A DNA stretch of 64,000 nt from Niallia sp. XMNu-256 (GTDB lineage Bacteria; Bacillota; Bacilli; Bacillales; Cytobacillaceae). The stretch spans positions 3,760,501 to 3,824,500 of the forward strand of contig NZ_CP137636.1 in the NCBI RefSeq assembly GCF_036670015.1. Reading direction: 5' to 3'. Position numbers and translations under genes: made by a program. The notes under the pieces were generated by a model. The model saw nothing but the letters and a program-made list of their open reading frames with translations. It was not told the origin of the DNA and did no database searches. This document shows, in pieces, positions 33,108 through 40,687 of this stretch (its first letter is position 1; each line of letters opens with the position of its first letter).

Positions 33108-34409
33108 TTACCGTTTCTTCACTTCCAAATACCAGATGTGATAGCCATCAGATCGATGGACCTTAAATACATATCCTTCCGCTTCTACTTCCACATGAGC
33201 AACCTCTTTCGTATCGGCTGTTTGTGTGAGAAACCAGCCGCCAATCGTATCTACATCTTCAGCGAATAAGTGGACCCCAAGTCGTTCGTTAACATCCCGA
33301 ATCGATAATTTTGCATCAACGATATAATGATCCGCTGTGATTGTACGAATTTCTGCCACTTCTTCGGCATCAAATTCATCCCTTACTTCACCAACAATTT
33401 CTTCTATAATATCTTCAATAGTAATTAATCCAGAGGTACCGCCATATTCATCCATTAATATCGCCATATGGGTCTGTTCTTTCTGCATTCTGATCAATAA
33501 ATCATGAATGGGGGTCGTTTCAATGACTTGAATAGCAGGCTGAATAAAGGACTTCATGTTCCAATTTAGCTGAGATCCTTTCGCTTTGGCTTTTGCCATT
33601 AGTAGCATTTTAACGTTCATTACTCCGATAATATGGTCTTTATCTCCATCCATGACCGGATAACGAGTGAATGGTTCTGTATCCAGCTTTTGAAAAATCT
33701 CGTAAATCGTATCGTCAATCGATATACAGCTCATTTCGATGCGAGGCACCATGATTTCTTTTGCGACCCTCTCATCAAACTCAAAAATATTATTAACATA
33801 TCTCCATTCGTTTTCGTTAATCTCCCCGCTTTCATAGCTTTCCGCCAGGAGGATCCGCAATTCTTCTTCCGAGTGTGCTAATTCGTGTTCGGTCGCAGGC
33901 TTTAAACCAAAGATCCCAACAAGCCAACGTGAGGAATGGTTGAAGGCCCATATAAACGGATACATCATTTTATAAAATAGAATAATCGGTTTTGAGAAAA
34001 GCAGGGTGATCTCCTCAGCCTTTTGAATGGCGACTGTTTTGGGGGCTAGTTCCCCTACGACTACATGAATAAAGGTAACGATCGAAAAGGCAAGCGCAAA
34101 GGATAAAACTTGTATTACCGCTTCATTCAGATTTAATGCAGCTAAGATCGGGTGAAAAATCTTTTCTACGGTAGGCTCTCCCAACCAACCGAGTCCTAAT
34201 GCCGTAACCGTAATTCCGAGTTGACAGGCTGATAGATATTCATCAAGATGGTTCACAACCTTGATCGCTGAGTCAGCGTTCTTTCTTCCTTCAGCTTGCA
34301 ATTGTTCAAGTCTGGAAGACCGAACTTTTACAATGGCAAATTCAGTTGCGACAAAAAATGCAGTTAAGAGGATTAATAGAAAGATTATCAATAAGTTGAT
34401 CAGTACCAT
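33108..34409 (-). CDS. CNNM/HlyC-CorC family membrane protein with CBS pair
   Basis: This is a 433-residue protein. The DUF21/CNNM membrane domain covers about residues 1-190 (LLIIFLLILLTAFFVATEFA, LGITVTALGLGWLGEP, FIHVVVGELAPKTVAIQ). A paired CBS module follows (IMVPRIEMSCISIDD, HMAILMDEYGGTSGLITIED). The C-terminal CorC/HlyC domain starts at about residue 350. Family members export or sense Mg2+, and its position next to CorA genes of the same island fits cation homeostasis. The start is ATG 34409 with AGGAGGTG. No SigB promoter was seen. Confidence 0.88.
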   Translation of the reverse strand: MVLINLLIIFLLILLTAFFVATEFAIVKVRSSRLEQLQAEGRKNADSAIKVVNHLDEYLSACQLGITVTALGLGWLGEPTVEKIFHPILAALNLNEAVIQVLSFALAFSIVTFIHVVVGELAPKTVAIQKAEEITLLFSKPIILFYKMMYPFIWAFNHSSRWLVGIFGLKPATEHELAHSEEELRILLAESYESGEINENEWRYVNNIFEFDERVAKEIMVPRIEMSCISIDDTIYEIFQKLDTEPFTRYPVMDGDKDHIIGVMNVKMLLMAKAKAKGSQLNWNMKSFIQPAIQVIETTPIHDLLIRMQKEQTHMAILMDEYGGTSGLITIEDIIEEIVGEVRDEFDAEEVAEIRTITADHYIVDAKLSIRDVNERLGVHLFAEDVDTIGGWFLTQTADTKEVAHVEVEAEGYVFKVHRSDGYHIWYLEVKKR

Positions 34410-34458
34410 TCGGCACCAGCACCTCCTGTTTGTTGTTTTTTTACTAGCTAAAAAATAA

Positions 34459-34492
34459 ACACTCCGAAATCGTTGAGAGTTTCGGAGTGTTG
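34459..34492 (-). terminator. Terminator of the MscS-like gene
   Basis: The stem cactccgaaa/tttcggagtg is followed, read leftwards, by TTTATTTTTT. Confidence 0.85.
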
Positions 34493-34501
34493 TAGTCGAG
34501 C

Positions 34502-36016
34502 TTACAGGTTACGATTTTCCTTATCTAGTTTGTTGTCAAGTTTACTTAAATATTTTGCCGCAAAATCCTTCCCGCCAAGGCCAAATGCGAGACCAAACGC
34601 AAGTGCCAAGCCGCCTAGGATGAGAATAAAGGCAGCATTAACGATGGAATGAGCCACACCCAATTGATCCAATGCCATGAATACAGTAATAACAAAGATC
34701 GTATATTTAGCGATAGCCGCTAGAGTGCGAGAGTAATTGTGTTTGACAGTATTTTGTAAAACACGCTCGATTAACTGGCCTAAATATAAACCAATTCCTA
34801 AAATAAAAATGGCTGCAAACAGCATTGGCAAGTAGGCGATGACCCCTGATGCCAAGGAAACTAAGAAGTCTAAACCAACAATTTGTAAGGCTTCCGCCGT
34901 AAAGATTAAAATAACAACTACTTTGGCAAGCATGCCTACGATTTGAGAAAGACTGTACTTCGGTTGTGCCGAGTTTAATGAGCCCATCCCTATATGAGTA
35001 GAGATATTATCAAGCTTTACACGCCAAAGCATTTGTGTGACCAATTTTTCCACCCATTTTCCAAGCCAGATCCCTATTAATAACAGGATAATAGCTACCA
35101 CGATATTTGGGATCAGTGTCAGGACATCCTGCAGCATGGCAATGGCCGGATCAGAAATTCCTCTCAGCTCTAGCTTTTCTAAAGCTGTAATAATCGTTGG
35201 AATTAAGATCAAGATAAACACAATATTTCCAATCATACTGGACAGACTTGTGTCTTCGCCATTTCTTAAAATTTCAAATCGCTGTCCAAGTTTGTCTACC
35301 CCTGTACTTTTTAAGAAGTTTGTTAAAATATCGCGAACGAGTTTCGCAATCATCCAACCGATAAACACAATAAGTGCGGCTGCAAATAACTTAGGAATAA
35401 AAGCAAGCATCGCGGAAAGTGCGTTTGAGAATGGCTCTGAAATGCCTTCCAATTGTAGAGCGCCCAATACGCCTGGTAGGAATAGCAGGAGCACAAAATA
35501 GAAGATGGCTTTAGCAATATTGTTCACTTTGCTGCCGGCTTCCAGTTCATTCGTCGCCATTTTCCAATTGACTAGTTTACGATCTAAATGAATCATCGAT
35601 GCGCCTTTTGTAAAAAGAAAACGCAGTGCGATAGCAACCACCCAAGCTAATAATAGAATAAGAGCTGCTTTCAATATATTTGGAATAGCGGAAGTAATAA
35701 TTGAAACCATATTTACGAGTGGTTGTGCAATCAGGCTTAAATTAAGCATATTGAAGAAGATAATCCACACAAAAATCAATAAAATATAGTAAACGATTTT
35801 TCCAATAATGAATTCAATTGAGTATTTTCTCTTTTCTTTTCCCGCACCTGAAAAAAGTTTATTATCTAAACTTGTTTTCTTTAGGGCAGCTTCTACCCCT
35901 TTTCCAATTCCTTTAGCAACCAACCAGCCTATCAGTAAGACCAGCAGCGCAAAGAGGAGGTTGGGAATTTGATTCAAGTACACGGACCAACCATCCATCA
36001 TATCTCTTGCATTCAT
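34502..36016 (-). CDS. MscS-related multi-TM channel protein lacking the beta domain
   Basis: This is a 504-residue membrane protein with several copies of the conserved TM-helix module of the MscS superfamily, for example LPNLLFALLVLLIGW-like, IPNILKAALILLLAW, IPKLFAAALIVFIGW, IPNIVVAIILLLIGIW and LPMLFAAIFILGIG. The last helix ALAFGLAFGLGGKDFAAKYL is the Gly/Ala-rich pore helix of MscS. The protein then ends after about 15 residues, without the beta and alpha-beta cytoplasmic domains. It may gate solute release or be a channel-like scaffold. A SigB promoter is present upstream. The start is ATG 36016 with GGAGAG. Confidence 0.82.
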   Translation of the reverse strand: MNARDMMDGWSVYLNQIPNLLFALLVLLIGWLVAKGIGKGVEAALKKTSLDNKLFSGAGKEKRKYSIEFIIGKIVYYILLIFVWIIFFNMLNLSLIAQPLVNMVSIITSAIPNILKAALILLLAWVVAIALRFLFTKGASMIHLDRKLVNWKMATNELEAGSKVNNIAKAIFYFVLLLFLPGVLGALQLEGISEPFSNALSAMLAFIPKLFAAALIVFIGWMIAKLVRDILTNFLKSTGVDKLGQRFEILRNGEDTSLSSMIGNIVFILILIPTIITALEKLELRGISDPAIAMLQDVLTLIPNIVVAIILLLIGIWLGKWVEKLVTQMLWRVKLDNISTHIGMGSLNSAQPKYSLSQIVGMLAKVVVILIFTAEALQIVGLDFLVSLASGVIAYLPMLFAAIFILGIGLYLGQLIERVLQNTVKHNYSRTLAAIAKYTIFVITVFMALDQLGVAHSIVNAAFILILGGLALAFGLAFGLGGKDFAAKYLSKLDNKLDKENRNL

Positions 36017-36059
36017 TAAACATCTCTCCTTCTCTCTCTCGAATTAACTCGCTAATTGA

Positions 36060-36084
36060 CTACCCCTTTCAAATGATTTCAAAC
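36060..36084 (-). promoter_or_regulatory. SigB promoter of the MscS-like gene
   Basis: GTTTGA, 13 nt, GGGTAG, 44 nt upstream of the start. Confidence 0.65.
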
Positions 36085-36104
36085 ATGGCTTACTTAGAAA
36101 AAGG

Positions 36105-36241
36105 GGACCTTCCATCAACGAAGATTTTCTTTCTCCCCACTGATGGAAAGCCTGAGGCCACAAGATCTGTTCACGCAAACATTGCCGTAGGCGAATTTAG
36201 TCTTTGTTCAACTTTTGAAGCTTTATGGGCAGTTATCTACC
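36105..36241 (+). repeat. Family C structured element, copy 4
   Basis: The arms cttccatca and ctgatggaag, then gcctgaggccacaagatc, then acgcaaac/gtctttgt around gccgtaggcgaattta, then gaagctttatgggcagtt. It lies between divergent genes. Confidence 0.7.
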
Positions 36242-36386
36242 ATCTACCTTCTATATATTTACTCAAAATCAAGATGTCGAGATTTTCTGCCCATTCAGCG
36301 ATAGGTTAAAAAGTTTTAGTAATATAGGTTTCACCTTCACCCTCACCGGGAATACATTTAACAAAATTTTTAAAGGAGGAGCAATA

Positions 36387-36656
36387 ATGACGAAGAATTT
36401 ATTTTTAGTAGGGGGATTGGCTGCATTACTTACATTTGGTTTAGCTGGATGTGGGGATGGAGTTGACCAAGATAATGGCATAAGTGATGGCGAGCAAAAA
36501 GATCAGTTAGATACAAACACAGAGCAAGAAGCCGAGAAGCAAGTAGAGGAAGGAAATGAGAATTTAGAAGAGGCTAAGAAAAATGTTGAAGAAACATTAA
36601 AAGAGGAAGGAATTGAGGCTAAAAAGAACGTTGAAGAGAACTTACAAGAGCAATGA
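36387..36656 (+). CDS. Small acidic lipoprotein
   Basis: This is an 89-residue lipoprotein. The signal FLVGGLAALLTFGLAGC ends in the lipobox LAGC, and an acidic, Glu/Lys-rich coiled segment with repeated EAKKNVEE units follows. It should be anchored in the outer leaflet of the membrane. The start is ATG 36387 with AAAGGAGG; upstream frame is noncoding. I do not recognise a named family. The stop codon TGA is the first three bases of a family B repeat. Confidence 0.75.
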   Translation: MTKNLFLVGGLAALLTFGLAGCGDGVDQDNGISDGEQKDQLDTNTEQEAEKQVEEGNENLEEAKKNVEETLKEEGIEAKKNVEENLQEQ

Positions 36657-36683
36657 AACATGGGGACGGTTCTCGTGTTTCAT
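36654..36683 (+). repeat. Family B repeat containing the lipoprotein stop codon
   Basis: TGAAACATGGGGACGGTTCT plus cgtgtttca; the initial TGA terminates the lipoprotein gene. Confidence 0.88.
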
Positions 36684-36738
36684 TAGGCTGCAATCCCAAA
36701 ATGAAGGACGAATGAAATCACAATAATTTTATAAATAA

Positions 36739-36764
36739 GTTTAGATCTCTTTAACAAAGGGTAG
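36739..36764 (+). promoter_or_regulatory. SigB promoter of the CsbD-like gene
   Basis: GTTTAG, 14 nt, GGGTAG. Confidence 0.72.
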
Positions 36765-36801
36765 AGATCTATAGATAAAAAGTAGAGACGGAGGGTTTAT
36801 T

Positions 36802-36963
36802 ATGAATGAAGATAAATTAAAAGGAAGTCTGGATCAAGTAAAAGGTGAGGCAAAAGAGCAATGGGGAAAAGCAACCAATGACCGTTCAACGGAAACAGAA
36901 GGAAAACTGGATAAAGTGAAGGGAAAAGTCCAGGAAGGCATTGGGAAAATAAGAGAGTCATAG
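36802..36963 (+). CDS. csbD: CsbD-family general stress protein
   Basis: This is a 53-residue protein of the CsbD family: MNEDKLKGSLDQVKGEAKEQ, then GKLDKVKGKVQEGIGKI, the duplicated KxKG-x-KE pattern of the family. It starts at ATG 36802 with GGAGGG and ends at TAG 36963. CsbD is a SigB-dependent protein in B. subtilis whose function is not established. Here a SigB promoter precedes it and a large terminator follows. Confidence 0.88.
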   Translation: MNEDKLKGSLDQVKGEAKEQWGKATNDRSTETEGKLDKVKGKVQEGIGKIRES

Positions 36964-36984
36964 CATCATGTTTATTCTTAGAGC

Positions 36985-37043
36985 AGTTGTCTCGAACACA
37001 ACGAAGAGGCTTTCATCTCTTCGTTGTGTTCGAGACAACTTTT
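36985..37043 (+). terminator. Terminator of the CsbD-like gene
   Basis: A perfect 24-bp stem with an 8-nt loop precedes TTTT; it is the longest hairpin in the window. Confidence 0.9.
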
Positions 37044-37082
37044 AAATGATTGTTAAAATAAAAGTCAAAAGGAGAATGAAGT

Positions 37083-37487
37083 ATGACTATTACCGTCATA
37101 ACTAAAGCAAATTGTGGATCATCAGTCAAAGCAAAAGAGTGGTTTGAAAAAAATAACATTCCTTATATTGAACGGAAAATATCGAAGAACCCACTAACCA
37201 TCGGGGAATTGAAAAGTATTCTTCGGTTGACGTTAGAGGGCACTGACGATATTTTGGCGACCAAATCGGACGTATATAAAGAAATCAAAGTGGATGAACT
37301 CTCATTAAAGGAATTACTCGAACTCATCCAACAACATAAAGAATTACTAAAATCCCCCATTATTACAGACAACAAAAAAATTATGACAGGATTCAATCAG
37401 GATGAAATACGCAAATTCATCCCCCGAGAAAAACGTCAATCTCAGTGGTTCCTTTGGAAAACCCGACACCTACAATTTGCTGAATGA
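37083..37487 (+). CDS. Spx/ArsC-family regulator with single redox cysteine
   Basis: This is a 134-residue protein of the Spx/MgsR branch of the ArsC family. Spx-like features are ERKISKNPLTIGELKSIL, LEGTDDILATKSDVYKE, LLKSPIITDNKKIMTGFN and DEIRKFIPREKR. Spx proteins bind the RNA polymerase alpha C-terminal domain under thiol or general stress. The usual CxxC redox switch at the N-terminus is CGSS here (Cys11 to Ser14), so disulfide switching within the motif is not possible. The start is ATG 37083 with AAAGGAG. The stop TGA lies in a family B repeat. Confidence 0.82.
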   Translation: MTITVITKANCGSSVKAKEWFEKNNIPYIERKISKNPLTIGELKSILRLTLEGTDDILATKSDVYKEIKVDELSLKELLELIQQHKELLKSPIITDNKKIMTGFNQDEIRKFIPREKRQSQWFLWKTRHLQFAE

Positions 37488-37611
37488 AACTTGAGGACAG
37501 TTCCGGTGTTTTGAAACATGGGGACGGTTCTCGCGTTTCACTTATGTGTACAAATCGACATGAAACATGGGGACGGTTCTGGTGTTTCATTCACTGTCGA
37601 TGAAACATGGA
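37485..37611 (+). repeat. Cluster of three family B repeats and a fragment
   Basis: There is a diverged unit (37485-37511, whose TGA is the Spx-like stop), full units at 37512-37541 and 37561-37590, and a left-end fragment at 37599-37611. All are in the same orientation. Confidence 0.85.
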
Positions 37612-37803
37612 AAAAGAAGATTACATATACTTTTGGAGTGAAGAATCGTACCTTTCCCCGTGCCCTACCCCTTCCACCTCACGGGAATTTGATCTTATTT
37701 TTATACATACTCTTAACCCTATTCAACCTTTATGGCCTATCTATGTATAGGAACTTCTCTATATTAATCATAAGCTAAAGACCATAATAAGGAGCTGTTT
37801 CCA
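37612..37803. other. Intergenic, no gene seen
   Basis: This is the leader of the nucleotidase gene. A frame spanning 37518-37778 translates the repeats and is not credited. Confidence 0.5.
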
Positions 37804-39048
37804 TTGAAAAAACCGTTAGTTAGAGCCTATAAAAGGTTATCGGCAACTGCTTTGGCATTATCCGTCCTCGTTGCTCCTCTTCCGTATCAAACTGTATTGG
37901 CTGCCAATTCAGAGCAGACAGGAACACCCGACTTATCTTTAAGGATTCTTGGAACGACAGATATTCACACGCATCTTTATAATTATGATTATTATGAGGA
38001 TGCTGAGATTCAGAAAGTTGGTTTAGCCAAAACCGCTACTCTTATCAAGGAAGCAAGAGCAGAAGCGAAAAACACCCTGCTTTTTGATAATGGGGACCTC
38101 ATTGAAGGAAATCCGCTTGGCGAATATGTAGCAAAAGTTGACAAGCTTGAGGAGGGTGAACTTCATCCAGTTTTTCAAGCAATGAAAAAATTAGACTATG
38201 ATGCTGCAACGGTCGGTAACCATGAGTTTAATTTCGGACTAGAGTTTCTCGATGAAGTACTGGACGATGCACCAATGCCTTATGTCAATGCGAACGTGTA
38301 TAAGGTTGACCATGATAACGATCCTTCTAATGATAAACATTATTTCAAACCGTATACAATTTTAAAGAAAAAGGTAGTAGACGACAGTGGACATTCGCAT
38401 GTGATTAAAGTAGGCGTAGTCGGTGCGGTTACTCCACAAATCACTGAATGGGATGAAAAACATCTTGCTGGTAAAGTAATTACGAAAGATATTGTTAAAT
38501 CAGTACAAGCACAAATTCCGAAAATGAAAGATGAGGGTGCTGATTTGATTATTGTCTTGGCCCACACAGGAATTGGGGATGCAGAAGTCAAGGAGTTTGA
38601 GGAACTTGCGGCCTACGACCTAACAAAGGTAGACGGCATCGATGCGATTATTGCCGGTCATACCCATACCACATTCCCAGGAAACGATGGAAATCTCCCA
38701 GGAGTTGATGCTGAAAAAGGAACAATAAACGGGGTACCCGTTGTCCTGCCAGGGTTCTATGGAAGCCACCTCGGTGTCATTGATTTAAAACTAGCACAAG
38801 AAAAAGGAAATTGGGTGGTTAAACATTCTGAGGTAGACTTACGAGCCATTTATGATGAAAAAGAAAATAAAAGCTTAGCTCAGCCTGACAAAGAAGTATT
38901 AAAAGCTGTTAAAGAAGCCCACGATAATACTCGTACTTTTGTCAAAAGTACAATTTGGCTTCCAAGCCGCTTTCTCCCTCAAGGAGGATACAACCTTATA
39001 TGGCCATTTGTGGAACTCTTTTCCCAAAAACGCCAGGAAGGTTCTTGA
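37804..39048 (+). CDS. Secreted 5'-nucleotidase/cyclic phosphodiesterase, C-terminally truncated
   Basis: Residues 1-34 form a signal peptide (ALALSVLVAPLPYQTVLAAN). The calcineurin-like metallophosphatase domain follows with metal-site motifs GTTDIHTHL, LFDNGDLIEGNPLG, ATVGNHEFNFGLEFL, IVLAHTGIGD and IIAGHTHTTFPG, as in CpdB/YfkN enzymes that act on 2',3'-cyclic nucleotides and 5'-nucleotides outside the cell. The C-terminal substrate domain of about 200 residues or more is absent. After AHDNTRTFVK the sequence changes to an unrelated tail and stops, followed by family B repeats. It is probably a remnant, though the metal site is intact. The start is TTG with AAGGAG. Confidence 0.8.
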   Translation: MKKPLVRAYKRLSATALALSVLVAPLPYQTVLAANSEQTGTPDLSLRILGTTDIHTHLYNYDYYEDAEIQKVGLAKTATLIKEARAEAKNTLLFDNGDLIEGNPLGEYVAKVDKLEEGELHPVFQAMKKLDYDAATVGNHEFNFGLEFLDEVLDDAPMPYVNANVYKVDHDNDPSNDKHYFKPYTILKKKVVDDSGHSHVIKVGVVGAVTPQITEWDEKHLAGKVITKDIVKSVQAQIPKMKDEGADLIIVLAHTGIGDAEVKEFEELAAYDLTKVDGIDAIIAGHTHTTFPGNDGNLPGVDAEKGTINGVPVVLPGFYGSHLGVIDLKLAQEKGNWVVKHSEVDLRAIYDEKENKSLAQPDKEVLKAVKEAHDNTRTFVKSTIWLPSRFLPQGGYNLIWPFVELFSQKRQEGS

Positions 39049-39054
39049 GAGGTG

Positions 39055-39151
39055 AGTGAAACGGCGGTGGAACGTCGGTGGTGGGAACGTCGGGACGGTT
39101 CTGCTGTTTCACTTCACCTTTTTGAAACATGGGGACGGTTCTCCCGTTTCA
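39055..39151 (+). repeat. Family B repeats downstream of the truncated nucleotidase
   Basis: A left-end iteration (39055-39087) leads into GTCGGGACGGTTCTgctgtttca and a second unit at 39120-39151, all in direct orientation. Confidence 0.85.
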
Positions 39152-39305
39152 CCACCTCTTCCCTCTTAAGCTCTATAAACTAGACTCAAAGAAACTCCCA
39201 AGATTCTTGCAGCTTGCCTTAGTGACAGTCCCTCAATTCTCTTTACTTTTCTCAATATCTCGTTTCTCTCGGTTTTAGGTAGACACTTAACCTGTGCAAT
39301 TTCCT
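39152..39305 (-). pseudogene. Duplicated 3' fragment of the REP-associated transposase
   Basis: This segment repeats the last 140-odd bases of the transposase gene with a few substitutions (gtctagtttatagagcttaa region, helix-turn-helix codons). The copy and its B repeats are offset by about 226 bp from the intact gene, giving a direct duplication 39088-39305 against 39314-39531. Confidence 0.82.
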
Positions 39306-39313
39306 TTTTGAAT

Positions 39314-39379
39314 CGTCGGGACGGTTCTGCTGTTTCACTTCACCTTTTTGAAACATGGGGACGGATCTCCCGTTTCACC
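39314..39379 (+). repeat. Family B repeat pair next to the transposase
   Basis: CGTCGGGACGGTTCTgctgtttca and TGAAACATGGGGACGGATCT, the same pair as at 39088-39151. Confidence 0.85.
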
Positions 39380-39391
39380 ACCTTTCCCCTC

Positions 39392-40186
39392 TTAAGCTCT
39401 ATAAACTAGACTCACAGAAACTCCCAAGATTCTTGCAGCTTGCCTTAATGACAGTCCCTCAATTCTTTTCACTTTCCTCAATATCTCGTTTCTCTCGGTT
39501 TTAGGCAAACTCTTAACCTGTGCAATTTCAATTATTCCCAATCGCTTCTTAATCTCCATTCCGGCCTTCTCATCTGTTAATCTTTTTTGATTTGATGGGA
39601 CTTCTACTCTATTATCATTATCCTTCGTTTCTCTTTCATTAAATTCTCTAAATCTTTCCCTAGCTATCATAGGATTACTAGAAAACCTTTTTAAAACCAT
39701 TTGACAGTTCAACATATTGCCTTGATAAAGAGGCTGCCCATAGTATCCCCTGCAACTGCTCCATTTCCATTCTACTGCATGATTCACCATTCCCGCTTTT
39801 ACTGGATTTTGATGGATATATCGCACTACTCTTAGAAAAGTGCCTAATGTTTCAATGTTTTCACTTTTGAACCGGCCCTGAAAGAGATGGCCGGTTGTAA
39901 AGTACTTCTCGTGATAATACCTAGCATAACTGATCCCGATTCGTTTCATTGTAACGGAAATATCCTCATTCCCCTCTTTTATAAGCAAATGAACATGATT
40001 CCCCATTAAACACCATGCATAGATAGCCATTTGATGGGCTATTTTGTATCTTTTAAGAGTATCAAGAAATCGAATCCAATCCATATTGTCATGAAAGATT
40101 TCCTGTCTATTCGCACCCCTCCAAATAATATGGTATATGCGTGTCTGGCTTTTCTTTCTTGCTTCACGCGGCACCTTTATCACCAT
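39392..40186 (-). CDS. REP-associated tyrosine transposase (RAYT, Y1/HUH family)
   Basis: This is a 264-residue IS200-like HUH single-strand nuclease. It opens with the RAYT-type N-terminus RIYHIIWRGANRQEIF. The catalytic His pair is in WCLMGNHVHLLIKEG and the catalytic Tyr lies in ISYARYYHEKYF, followed by GHLFQGRFKSENIET and VVRYIHQNPVKAGMV, all family marks. The C-terminal 50 residues hold a helix-turn-helix, LSLRQAARILGVSVSLVYRA. RAYTs cut and move REP palindromes as single-stranded DNA. Family B repeats flank this gene and fill the surrounding 26 kb, so they are its likely substrate. It is intact. Confidence 0.92.
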   Translation of the reverse strand: MVIKVPREARKKSQTRIYHIIWRGANRQEIFHDNMDWIRFLDTLKRYKIAHQMAIYAWCLMGNHVHLLIKEGNEDISVTMKRIGISYARYYHEKYFTTGHLFQGRFKSENIETLGTFLRVVRYIHQNPVKAGMVNHAVEWKWSSCRGYYGQPLYQGNMLNCQMVLKRFSSNPMIARERFREFNERETKDNDNRVEVPSNQKRLTDEKAGMEIKKRLGIIEIAQVKSLPKTERNEILRKVKRIEGLSLRQAARILGVSVSLVYRA

Positions 40187-40687
40187 CTTTCAAAAATTCA
40201 GTTTGGTATTTTCTTAAGATCAATGTTCTCATCGGAGAGCAACCGCTCGATAAATTGAATATGTTACGATCTTCTACCTTTTTTGAATGCAAAAACAACA
40301 AAATATCCATTCGATCATGAATGGCTGTGAAAATCATTTTATGGGATTGGATTTGTTTGTGGTAAACGAACAGTGGTGGAGGTTGGCATAGGATCTAAGG
40401 TTTTTAGCGGTAAGAAGGATAAAAGTGGATAGATAAGTTTCAGCAAATCAATAATGATCTTGGGAGGCTTTTTCCTACAACCTAGACTTGAATTCGGTAG
40501 CCTTCAAGGCCTTACAACCAACACTTGGAACTTTGACCGTCAATACAAAGGAACCTCCTTTTATTTTTTAGTACAATCGATCGCAAAAAAAAGCTGGAAA
40601 ACGTGATGGGTAAAAAGTTGAAGCTAGCTGCAGTTAAAATCGCGGAGAGTGTAAGAGGGAATCTATGTCCATATTCAACATTTAGTA
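40187..40687. other. Intergenic, no gene seen
   Basis: These are 501 bases between the transposase start and the amidase 3' end. No frame with a ribosome binding site, repeat core or strong hairpin was recognised. Confidence 0.5.

Noticed and set aside
36225-36386. N-terminal extension of the small lipoprotein
   Set aside because: The upstream part overlaps the family C element; the lipoprotein signal begins right at ATG 36387 behind AAAGGAGG.
37518-37778. 86-codon frame before the nucleotidase
   Set aside because: It consists of translated family B repeats and has no ribosome binding site.
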